Shown: one piece after another, positions 1 through 5,453 of the stretch
Layout of the letters: every line of letters starts with the position of its first letter
Position numbering within the stretch: the first letter of the stretch is position 1
Source: Pirellulaceae bacterium
GTDB taxonomy: Bacteria; Planctomycetota; Planctomycetia; Pirellulales; Pirellulaceae
Direction: 5' to 3'
Length of the DNA stretch: 5,601 bases
NCBI GenBank assembly: GCA_020846515.1
Contig: JADLDX010000366.1
Location: forward strand, 1-5,601
Made by a program: the position numbers and the translations under genes
The notes under the pieces: generated by a model
What the model saw: the letters and a program-made list of their open reading frames with translations, nothing else
Told to the model about the DNA's origin: nothing
Databases searched by the model: none

Positions 1-357
1 CACACAAATCATGACCACTATCCCAGCCGCGAACGCTAGCCACGACTGCAGCCGCAAACTTTTAGTCCTACTCCTGGAGATGTCAACGCGTCCTTGTTCA
101 CCAAAATCTGAGCTCAATACAGGCGAAGAAGTCGATACACTTATTCGCTTCAATACGTCTTCTGTCAGACTTATGGAAATGGTCAAGCGCGGCACGGATT
201 GCCATACGAGGTCCTGCGCCTCGCGCAGTCTATTAAGTTCTTCGTTACATGCTTGGCAATTGCCTGACAAGTGATACTCCACCGCCTGTCGCTGATGCTC
301 ATCCAGTTCCAGCAAGAGAAAGTCAACAAGGCATTCTTGTACCTCTGCGCAGTTCAT
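1..357 (-). CDS. Anti-sigma factor, zinc-finger N-terminal domain (3' end outside the window)
   Basis: I translated the strand directly. An ATG at 357 opens an uninterrupted frame of 119 codons that runs off the left edge. The N terminus begins MNCAEVQEC and residues 29-37 read HLSGNCQAC, the His/Cys cluster of zinc-binding anti-sigma (ZAS, zf-HC2) domains. Residues 106-119 (WLAFAAGIVVMICV) look like the start of a membrane helix. Family knowledge: such proteins hold a cognate ECF sigma factor at the membrane until a signal releases it. The start ATG overlaps the sigma factor stop as ATGA, so the two are probably translationally coupled and are a cognate pair. The His-to-Cys spacing is four residues, where the common motif has three. 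The C-terminal sensor part cannot be seen, so the signal is unknown. Confidence 0.85.
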   Translation of the reverse strand, partial: MNCAEVQECLVDFLLLELDEHQRQAVEYHLSGNCQACNEELNRLREAQDLVWQSVPRLTISISLTEDVLKRISVSTSSPVLSSDFGEQGRVDISRSRTKSLRLQSWLAFAAGIVVMICV

Positions 358-1019
358 TGGTTGTTCCCGACTTCGACTGACCTTGAGTCTGACCCTAACT
401 CTGACTCTGAGCCAGACTTTGAGTCAGACTCTGAAAGCAGACAACGCAACCTTAGGAGCCCTCTGCGAATATGCGTTTTCACGGTACCTAATGGAACCTG
501 CAGAACGTGGGCGACCTCGCTATGAGACATCCCATCAAAAAACGCGAGCTGCAGAGCTCGTTGTTGAAGGTCCGTAAGTTGACCGATGGCTTGCTGAATT
601 TCAACGGCATGTTCGTTTTGCAGTGTTGCTTGTTCAGGAGAAATGTGAGGCGACGCTGCGGTTTCGTCATTTTGCTTGAACTCCGCGAAGGCCAGGCGTT
701 TCCTTTGGAAGGTGGCCGCTGAACGTCGACGATCGATAGCGCGACTGCGCGCCATCGTCAACAAATAGGCAAGTAAGCTGCCACGGCATTGCTGATAGGA
801 TTCAGTGTGCTGCCAAAAATCCCAGAAAACATCCGACGCAACCCCGTTGGCTTCCAACTCATCTTCACAAATTCGTTTGCCGACCGCGAGCACTTGCCCC
901 CCATAGCGATTCATGAGTGCGACCAAGGCCCTTTCGTCTCGCTCGGTGATCAACTGAATGAGTTCATCGTCCAAAAGTGAGCTTGCGGCCGCATCGATTT
1001 CCTTGGTTCGTTCAGTCAA
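354..1019 (-). CDS. ECF (sigma-70 family) RNA polymerase sigma factor
   Basis: About 221 residues when started at the TTG at 1019. Region 2 is visible around residues 30-98, including DVFWDFWQ and the segment ending ARSRAIDRRR. Region 4 spans about residues 140-195 and ends in a helix-turn-helix, SEVAHVLQVPLGTVKTHIRR, which should read the -35 element. Its role is to direct RNA polymerase to stress or envelope promoters when freed from the downstream anti-sigma factor. There is no ATG before region 2. The TTG at 1019 is preceded by GAGGA at 8 nt, whereas a TTG at 1034 would contain that site, so I prefer 1019. The start overlaps the end of the DUF4864-like gene by 8 bases and the stop overlaps the anti-sigma start. 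An unusual Ser/Asp/Glu-rich tail of about 25 residues follows region 4. The family is certain; the regulon is not deducible. Confidence 0.93.
   Translation of the reverse strand: MTERTKEIDAAASSLLDDELIQLITERDERALVALMNRYGGQVLAVGKRICEDELEANGVASDVFWDFWQHTESYQQCRGSLLAYLLTMARSRAIDRRRSAATFQRKRLAFAEFKQNDETAASPHISPEQATLQNEHAVEIQQAIGQLTDLQQRALQLAFFDGMSHSEVAHVLQVPLGTVKTHIRRGLLRLRCLLSESDSKSGSESELGSDSRSVEVGNNQ
376..437. repeat. Low-complexity GACTCT/GAGTCA-type tract encoding the sigma factor tail
   Basis: This stretch is an imperfect 6-base repeat built from GACTCT, GAGTCT, GAGTCA and similar units. On the minus strand it encodes the serine and acidic tail of the sigma factor (SESDSKSGSESELGSDSRS). Because the unit is close to self-complementary, the plus strand would read a similar Ser/Asp/Glu peptide. 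Positions 417-437 can fold into a small hairpin (GAGTC/GACTC core with CTTT/AAAG outside). It ends just before the ATGA junction with the anti-sigma gene. Confidence 0.8.
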
Positions 1020-1581
1020 CTGACAGTTCCTCAACGGTCGCTGGCTTGCGTACGCCTGAGACTTGCACTTGTTCTAGAACTTGGACCGCTTCTGTGAGCC
1101 AACATCCCTCATAAGGAGAATCGCTATGCCGCTGCAAAATGAAACGAAATGTTCTCAGGTTGCCGTCGCTCGATATGGTCGAAACAAGGACCGCCGCAAA
1201 GTCACTTTCGATGGCAGTTGTGCCTAATTGCCACTCCGCGCTCGTCGCGATCGAGTCATACGGCGGCGTCATGAGCATCTGAGCAAAACGTGCGAATGGA
1301 CCAGTGAAATGACGATTCTCAGGGGAAGCAAGACTGTAGCAAACTTTCAGCCGCGAGCTATCCTTCAAGGAATCGCGAATCGATTAGACCTGGAGCGTTA
1401 AAACCTGTGCTGGTGTGTAATCTCTGCTGGGAATACTTCGATCTACAGACAGGCCCTCGTCGGTCGCGTCACTGGCCGAACGCCGTACGATGCCTGAACA
1501 GAGAAACCAACACAGAGCGCCCAGCAGAACGCAAGACGCTAACCAGACTATGCGTTGCCTAGTGGAGACTACGTGCGTCAT
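1012..1581 (-). pseudogene. Membrane-anchored DUF4864-like protein, interrupted by an in-frame TAA
   Basis: One reading frame runs from the ATG at 1581 to the TGA at 1014-1012, broken only by a TAA at 1386-1384. The first part (65 residues) has a membrane helix at about residues 11-30, a polar linker, and the segment YTPAQVLTLQV. After the stop the same frame continues SIRDSLKDSSRLKV and then a domain with ASPENR, TGPFARFAQML and GCWLTEAV. Together these match, from memory, the DUF4864 pattern: P-x-x-V-V-x-x-Q-L-x-A-L, then FASPxNRxxTGP, then G-x-W-L-T-E. The TAA sits inside the conserved first helix, so this is one gene and not two. A C-to-T change in CAA would create it. A TTG at 1368 could in principle restart translation but has no ribosome binding site. 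The domain's function is unknown. The 3' end overlaps the sigma factor start. It could be a true pseudogene, a recoded stop, or a sequencing error. Confidence 0.8.
1028..1032 (-). promoter_or_regulatory. Ribosome binding site deciding the sigma factor start
   Basis: GAGGA on the minus strand lies 8 nt before the TTG at 1019-1017. It is the only good Shine-Dalgarno match near the sigma factor N terminus, and it falls inside the last codons of the DUF4864-like gene. This favours the TTG at 1019 over the TTG at 1034 and fits translational coupling between the two genes. Confidence 0.55.
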
Positions 1582-1642
1582 GAAACATCGAACCCAAAAA
1601 CGTTAGGCGTCACCCGGTCATCTGAACATACCGAGCCGTTCA

Positions 1643-2320
1643 TCATAACCGAGATTGAACGACCGATTTGCGTTTTCGATAAGCGGCCGCCATCGCCAAA
1701 CAGGTCGCCGCCGTAAGCAGAGTGGAAGGTTCCGGAACCACTGTAATCGAAGCTGGTGCACCGAGCGTATCGTTATAGCCAACAATTCCAATAGTCAATC
1801 CAAGTGGATTTTCTTGAGCATTTATGGCATTAACCGATATCTGCGCAAAGCCAAACGCCGTCCCTCCGCCGCGATTGAAACGCAGTCCCACAAAGCCGCT
1901 TTGTCCTGCGAAATTTCCGCTCGGTGGATCAAACGGCGTGAAGAAGGTCAAGTTGCCCTGGTCAAAGGACGCGGAGGAAAACAGGTGGTTACTCGCGACA
2001 GTATCGCCAAGTATTAGGCGGGTGACAGTCGGGAACCCGTCAACAGTCAACGCGTCGATGACGACCCCATTATTGCTGGAAAACGGGAAGTCGATGGTAT
2101 TAAAGCCTACAGAGAAAGCAGGATCAGGCACAAACGCCGATGTGAATGTGAAATCAACCGTTCCATTGACGTCGAGATCCAAATCGAAACTTTCAATCTG
2201 CGACGCGTCCAAGCGAACGTTGACATCACGGAAAACGAGAGCCGCTTGAGCGTGTTGCCCGTACCCAGCTGCGAATAGTATCGTAACTGCTAACAGAATG
2301 ATGCGACTGGGATAGAACAT
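1643..2320 (-). CDS. Secreted PEP-CTERM sorting-domain protein
   Basis: 225 residues, with an N-terminal signal peptide (MFYPSRIILLAVTILFAAGYGQHAQA, cleavage probably after residue 26). The C-terminal sorting signal has VPEPST at 195-200, a short hydrophobic helix at 201-213, and a basic YRKRK end. Family knowledge: exosortase cleaves at PEP and the protein ends up at the cell surface or in the exopolymer. The middle is a beta-rich, Phe/Gly-rich extracellular domain with a DxDxNGxxD loop at residues 48-56 (DLDVNGTVD) that resembles a calcium-binding loop. Residues 143-163, containing FVGLRF, also recall other planctomycete PEP-CTERM proteins. No enzymatic motif is seen. The ATG at 2320 is preceded by AGGA about 11 nt upstream. 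No exosortase gene is in the window. The gene points the same way as the sigma factor unit 62 bp downstream, but without a clear terminator between them shared transcription is undecided. Confidence 0.92.
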   Translation of the reverse strand: MFYPSRIILLAVTILFAAGYGQHAQAALVFRDVNVRLDASQIESFDLDLDVNGTVDFTFTSAFVPDPAFSVGFNTIDFPFSSNNGVVIDALTVDGFPTVTRLILGDTVASNHLFSSASFDQGNLTFFTPFDPPSGNFAGQSGFVGLRFNRGGGTAFGFAQISVNAINAQENPLGLTIGIVGYNDTLGAPASITVVPEPSTLLTAATCLAMAAAYRKRKSVVQSRL

Positions 2321-2322
2321 GA

Positions 2323-2398
2323 AAGCTTGAATCCTGCAGGTTGTAGATAAGACGACCCGGAGTTATACGTAACGAGCATGCCCGTTGGATTCAAGTTT
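2323..2398. repeat. Inverted repeat in the PEP-CTERM leader, inner pair
   Basis: AAGCTTGAATCC at 2323-2334 matches the reverse complement of 2387-2398 (GGATTCAAGTTT) in 11 of 12 positions, with a perfect 9-bp core, separated by 52 bp. The gene-proximal arm lies between the presumed Shine-Dalgarno sequence and the ATG at 2320. It could be an operator or an RNA stem covering the ribosome binding site; the sequence alone does not decide. Confidence 0.6.
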
Positions 2399-2446
2399 GT
2401 CGAAGTTATTGCCAGATCTACCTCATTCCAAACAACCCTGCAGGAT
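2331..2446. repeat. Inverted repeat in the PEP-CTERM leader, outer pair
   Basis: ATCCTGCAGGTTGT at 2331-2344 is repeated in inverted form at 2432-2446 (ACAACCCTGCAGGAT), identical apart from one extra C. Each arm contains the self-complementary octamer CCTGCAGG. The left arm shares bases 2331-2334 with the inner repeat, so the two pairings exclude each other. The surrounding stretch 2321-2609 holds no gene I can support. Confidence 0.65.
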
Positions 2447-2609
2447 GAAAGATTCCAGTCTACGGTACCAATCGCCGGTATCGATTCAGCGTTGCTCGGG
2501 CGGCAGAGCGTTCGGATACCGTGGATGAAAACTACCGCCGAGCCGTTCCTGCGCCGATATGGATGCCCTCTAGCTTGGCTGCCTGCGTTTGATTATCTTG
2601 CCTAAGAAA

Positions 2610-3521
2610 ATGAACGAACGAAGAGTCTACATTTCTGGTCAGATGGTGCCTGAGAGCGAGGCGCGGATCTCGATCTTCGATAGCGCCGTTATGTTGGGCG
2701 ACACAGTCACCGAGTCGACTAGAACTTTTGCATATCGACCTTTCAAACTCGAGCAGCACATTGCTCGTCTGTACAAGTCGCTTAAGGTCACGCGCATCGA
2801 TCCGGGGTGTGATGCCGGGCAGATGATGCGGATAACGCTCGATGTCCTGGATGCCAATCGAGAGCATATGGGCCCAGGCGAGGATTGCTGGATCGTTCAC
2901 AACATTTCGCGTGGACGATCCGTGGCTGGAGCCGATCCAACGATCCAGCGTTCCAATGCGACGGTGATGATCTTTACACAGCCTATGGACCTCCGCAGTT
3001 GGGCGCCCTTTTTTCAGTCCGGCTGCCATGCGGTGACGGCGATGAGCCGAGTCATACCCGCGCAATCGCTCGACGCCCGAATTAAGAATCGCAGCCGCAT
3101 GGCCTACACGATGGCCGAGATGGAAGTCAAACTGGTCGATCCGCAGGCACAGGGCGTTATCCTGGATAGCGACGGCTTCGTGGCTGAGAACAAAGGCGGC
3201 AATATCTTTGCCTTGTGTGAAGGAGTATTAAAAACTCCCTTCTCGAGCAACTGCTTGGAGGGAATAAGTCGGGATACGTTGATAGAACTAGCCGCAAAAA
3301 TCGGCATACCTGTCCAGGAAGCGAGCCTGCTGCCCTACGATCTCTATACCTGCGACGAGCTTTTCTTTACCAGCACGCCTTATTGCATCATGCCTGCCAC
3401 CAAGTTCAATGGCGTGCCAGTCGGTGACGGCAAAATCGGTCCAGTCACTCGCCGACTGCTGGCTGCCTGGAGTGAACTGGTCGGCGTTGACATTGTCGCG
3501 CAAGCTCTCGGTCAATTGTAA
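2610..3521 (+). CDS. Class IV (fold-type IV) PLP aminotransferase, IlvE/DAAT/ADC-lyase superfamily
   Basis: 303 residues from the ATG at 2610. Frames opening at the upstream TTGs (2589, 2598) are possible, but MNERRVYISGQMVPESEARIS is the usual N terminus of the family. Visible motifs in order: ISIFDSAVMLGDTVTEST and FKLEQHIARLYKSL in the small domain. The large domain has ARIKNRSRMAY, whose lysine (residue 159) is the expected PLP Schiff-base residue, followed by MAEMEVK. GFVAENKGGNIF and GISRDTLIELA contain the conserved glutamate and the cofactor phosphate-binding region. Near the end are DELFFTST and GKIGPVTRRLLAAW. Family knowledge: these soluble enzymes move amino groups between branched-chain or D-amino acids and 2-oxo acids, or cleave aminodeoxychorismate. 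I cannot fix the substrate from sequence. The 303-residue length is normal. It stands alone between convergent or divergent neighbours, so context gives no pathway clue. Confidence 0.92.
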   Translation: MNERRVYISGQMVPESEARISIFDSAVMLGDTVTESTRTFAYRPFKLEQHIARLYKSLKVTRIDPGCDAGQMMRITLDVLDANREHMGPGEDCWIVHNISRGRSVAGADPTIQRSNATVMIFTQPMDLRSWAPFFQSGCHAVTAMSRVIPAQSLDARIKNRSRMAYTMAEMEVKLVDPQAQGVILDSDGFVAENKGGNIFALCEGVLKTPFSSNCLEGISRDTLIELAAKIGIPVQEASLLPYDLYTCDELFFTSTPYCIMPATKFNGVPVGDGKIGPVTRRLLAAWSELVGVDIVAQALGQL

Positions 3522-3554
3522 GCTGAGTGTGGTCGTCGTGGCCCAGGCAAAGTA

Positions 3555-3568
3555 CTTTACGCGTAAAG
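3555..3568. repeat. Perfect 14-bp palindrome CTTTACGCGTAAAG
   Basis: A perfect palindrome 33 bp after the aminotransferase stop, in the gap between convergent genes. It has no loop and no following T-tract, so it is not a classical terminator. A dyad protein-binding site or chance are both possible. Confidence 0.5.
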
Positions 3569-3612
3569 GAATGGGTAAACCAGACGTGCCCCCTTCGCTT
3601 GGCCGACTGCAC

Positions 3613-3629
3613 TTCGTACGGCGTGCGAA
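3613..3629. repeat. Small hairpin next to the repeat motif
   Basis: TTCGTAC and GTGCGAA can form a 7-bp stem (one G-T pair) with a 3-base loop. It lies immediately before the repeat-like motif at 3632-3652. It lacks a T-tract. It may be the folded end of a degraded mobile or REP-like element. Confidence 0.35.
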
Positions 3630-3631
3630 AT

Positions 3632-3652
3632 AAAATGGACCTGACCCCTTTT
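3632..3652. repeat. Repeat-like motif containing TGGACCTGACCCC
   Basis: The 21-base motif at 3632-3652 has TGGACCTGACCCC as its core, flanked by an A-run and a T-run. On the minus strand the core reads GGGGTCAGGTCCA. From memory, this kind of short sequence recurs between genes in planctomycete genomes and at the ends of REP-associated or IS200-like elements. I could not check this. Only one copy is in the window and no transposase is near. The stop codon of the ligase remnant falls inside it, which suggests an insertion or recombination boundary. Confidence 0.35.
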
Positions 3653-4073
3653 ATCGGCGACCGGCTGACTTGGCAAACCAAAAGGCAGTGAATAGCCACT
3701 GAGTCCGATTGAATTCCAGCGCCAGATTGAACTGGGAAACTACGAGCCCGAACAAGCCCAAAAGCGTGATGATAAAGCTGATCGAATCTGTTCGAGAATC
3801 GGATTGACTGTACAGCCATCGCAAAGATCGCCAAGTGCTTACCAGGATCGCGATCGCGAGAACACCACCCAAAACGAAACCGAAGCGAATGAACAGCTCC
3901 AGGAACATGTTATGGGGATAGCGAGTCATGTCGTAGTTGCTCTTCCCGAACCATAACCACTCCTCGAAGTGATCGAAGTAGTATTTGCGAATCTCCGTGC
4001 GTTCAGCTACCGCAGGGTCGTCATCGCCACTGCCGATACGTAAGAATCGCTCGGCAATAACGTACCTGTAGTA
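3651..4073 (-). pseudogene. O-antigen ligase/polymerase (Wzy_C) C-terminal remnant, 5'-truncated
   Basis: The minus frame is open for 140 codons between a TAA at 4076-4074 and the TAA at 3653-3651. It starts YYRYVIAERFLRIGSGDDD and continues AERTEIRKYYFDHFEEW, then WFGKSNYDMTRYPHNMFLE. The PHNxFLE motif preceded by an arginine-containing loop, then FGFVLGG and two membrane helices (about residues 62-80 and 97-116), is the C-terminal part of the Wzy/WaaL family that joins or polymerises surface polysaccharide units at the inner membrane. Family members usually have 400 or more residues and ten or more helices; here the N-terminal two thirds are absent. No ATG, GTG or TTG codon precedes the methionine at 3929, yet family-like residues continue upstream of it, so the 92-codon frame from that ATG is not a genuine gene start. 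It is most likely a dead remnant left by a deletion whose left break is next to marR. Confidence 0.75.
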
Positions 4074-4084
4074 TTAAGTGCTGA

Positions 4085-4603
4085 CTAAGTGAGATGACTT
4101 CGTACGGAATCGAGCAGCTTGTTCAAACGTGCCAACGCTGAAGGTGATAAGCCTTTGAAATGCCGGCGGTGCAACTCGCGCACGGGACGATGCAGCGCAG
4201 CGAGCACTTCACTGCCTGTGTTTGTTAGTGTTATCAGCCGCTTTCTTCCGTCCTGGCCGCTAGTCACACGTCGTACGTACCCTAGAGACTCCAGGCGGTC
4301 GATCAATCGTGTGGTGTCTGGTTGTTGGCAGACCATTCGCTTGGATATGGTTCCAACCGTGATGCCTTCCAGCGACACCTTCTGCTCACCGCCAATGATC
4401 CGTAAAGCGTTGTACAGCGGATTGGACAGGTCGTGTTGCTCGAACAGTGAATTGAAGTCGCGGGACAACAAATCGACCGTGCGCAACAAATTGACGTAAA
4501 CCTCTTCTTCCAACAGGTCGAATGGGTTACGCTTGCCCAGGTCTTCAGCCAGCGACGCCTCGCTACGGCTCTGACGTTTACTTGAGTGCTTCGTATCCGC
4601 CAT
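4085..4603 (-). CDS. MarR-family transcriptional regulator
   Basis: 172 residues from an ATG at 4603. After a charged N-terminal extension of about 25 residues come the dimerisation helix, then a winged helix-turn-helix. VGTISKRMVCQQPDTTRLIDRLESLGYVRR (residues 83-112) contains the recognition helix, and DGRKRLITLTNTG (118-130) is the wing with the typical DxRxxxLxLT pattern. Family knowledge: MarR dimers bind palindromes near their own operon and usually repress until a small phenolic or oxidant ligand binds. A cysteine at residue 92 sits just before the recognition helix and could in principle be redox-sensing; this is only a suggestion. The start overlaps the upstream membrane gene by 26 bases, with AGGAAG about 11 nt before the ATG. 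It is the last gene of the yceI operon and its stop lies 9 bases before the ligase remnant. Confidence 0.93.
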   Translation of the reverse strand: MADTKHSSKRQSRSEASLAEDLGKRNPFDLLEEEVYVNLLRTVDLLSRDFNSLFEQHDLSNPLYNALRIIGGEQKVSLEGITVGTISKRMVCQQPDTTRLIDRLESLGYVRRVTSGQDGRKRLITLTNTGSEVLAALHRPVRELHRRHFKGLSPSALARLNKLLDSVRSHLT

Positions 4604-5453
4604 AGCTCGCGTTACTTCCTTTCACATCCTTAAAGAAACGCTGCGTAGTTAAGCCAACACACAACGCCAATACGACGACGATGGCCATCAACCCCACCGC
4701 CCTGTGTCGCTTGTGGGCAGCCGTTGACGACCATCGACCCAGTAGACTACCACCTAAAACCGTCCCGCTCAACGCCAACGCGGTTGCCAGGTTCAGTTCG
4801 GCGAAGGCCAGGCCTAACCCCAGTAGCAACAAGGTCACTTGATGGCTGACCCATGGCCAGGAACGCGTAGCCGTCCACGCCGCACAGCTGGCAATCGTCG
4901 CCAGCAAACCAATCATGCCATATTGGAAGCTGCCAGACATGCCCAGTATCGCTGAAGACCCAAACGCCACAGCGCAGCCGACAATCGACTCGCTGTTTTG
5001 TGGCTCGTTGCTGCGAGTCAGATCGAAGTACCAACTTACTCCGATCACGCCCCCACCTAAGGCGATGGCCACCAGGGCGGTCGTTGAAGTATGGCCGGGC
5101 CGCAAATAAACACTGCCATACAGCAAGCGACACACGATTAGCGTTCCCATCAGCAGGCCCATGACGAGCGTGAGACGGCTAGCTTGGGCCGGCTGCCTCT
5201 GTAAAACGGCCAGGCCTGTCAGAAACATGGCCGCAATTGCCAACCAGTCAACTGCTTCGCGCGGCCAAACGCCACGCGTCATTCCCACCAATCCGCCGGA
5301 GAGTAAAACGGCGACACCCACGAGCAAACTCAAGCAGTATGCCCAGAGTGCAGCCGTCGACGACGGAACGCCACGCCAAGACATGCCCTTGGCGAGCGCA
5401 AAGGCAATTGCCCCAGCCAATGGCAAGGCGATCGAAATCGATGCGAACGTCAC
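4578..5453 (-). CDS. Polytopic membrane protein of unknown function
   Basis: 291 residues from a GTG at 5453, with GAGGG 9 nt before it. The start shares one base with the yceI stop (TAGTG), a translational-coupling junction. Hydrophobic segments lie at about residues 4-20, 33-55, 68-84, 92-112, 123-141, 156-174, 176-194, 204-236 (possibly two) and 252-270, giving eight to ten membrane helices and short loops. The C-terminal tail (KDVKGSNASYGGYEALK) is soluble. There are no recognisable catalytic or transport motifs. Lying between a YceI-like lipid-binding protein and a MarR regulator suggests a role linked to isoprenoid/quinone or envelope stress handling, but that is context inference only. 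Confidence 0.85.
   Translation of the reverse strand: MTFASISIALPLAGAIAFALAKGMSWRGVPSSTAALWAYCLSLLVGVAVLLSGGLVGMTRGVWPREAVDWLAIAAMFLTGLAVLQRQPAQASRLTLVMGLLMGTLIVCRLLYGSVYLRPGHTSTTALVAIALGGGVIGVSWYFDLTRSNEPQNSESIVGCAVAFGSSAILGMSGSFQYGMIGLLATIASCAAWTATRSWPWVSHQVTLLLLGLGLAFAELNLATALALSGTVLGGSLLGRWSSTAAHKRHRAVGLMAIVVVLALCVGLTTQRFFKDVKGSNASYGGYEALK

Noticed and set aside
1384..1581. Reading the 65-codon frame as an independent small membrane protein
   Set aside because: The same frame resumes after the stop with the rest of a recognisable domain, so a single interrupted gene is the simpler explanation.
1582..1642. A possible ECF-type autoregulated promoter (GAAC at the start of the gap, CGT later)
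   Set aside because: The elements are too short and the spacing does not fit convincingly; nothing better than chance was found.
2378..2605. A 75-codon plus-strand frame upstream of the aminotransferase
   Set aside because: Its composition is not protein-like, it has no ribosome binding site or known motif, and it overlaps the inverted-repeat leader and the next gene's likely start region.
2532..3065. A 177-codon minus-strand frame opposite the aminotransferase
   Set aside because: It is antisense to a clearly recognised enzyme and has no family resemblance.
3445..3834. A 129-codon minus-strand frame spanning the aminotransferase end, the gap and the ligase remnant
   Set aside because: It crosses three unrelated regions in a shadow frame and shows no family motif. 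The ligase motif lies in a different frame.
4097..4107. ACTTCGTACGG shared with 3611-3621
   Set aside because: A few 11-base matches are expected by chance in a window of this size, and the second copy is inside the marR coding region.
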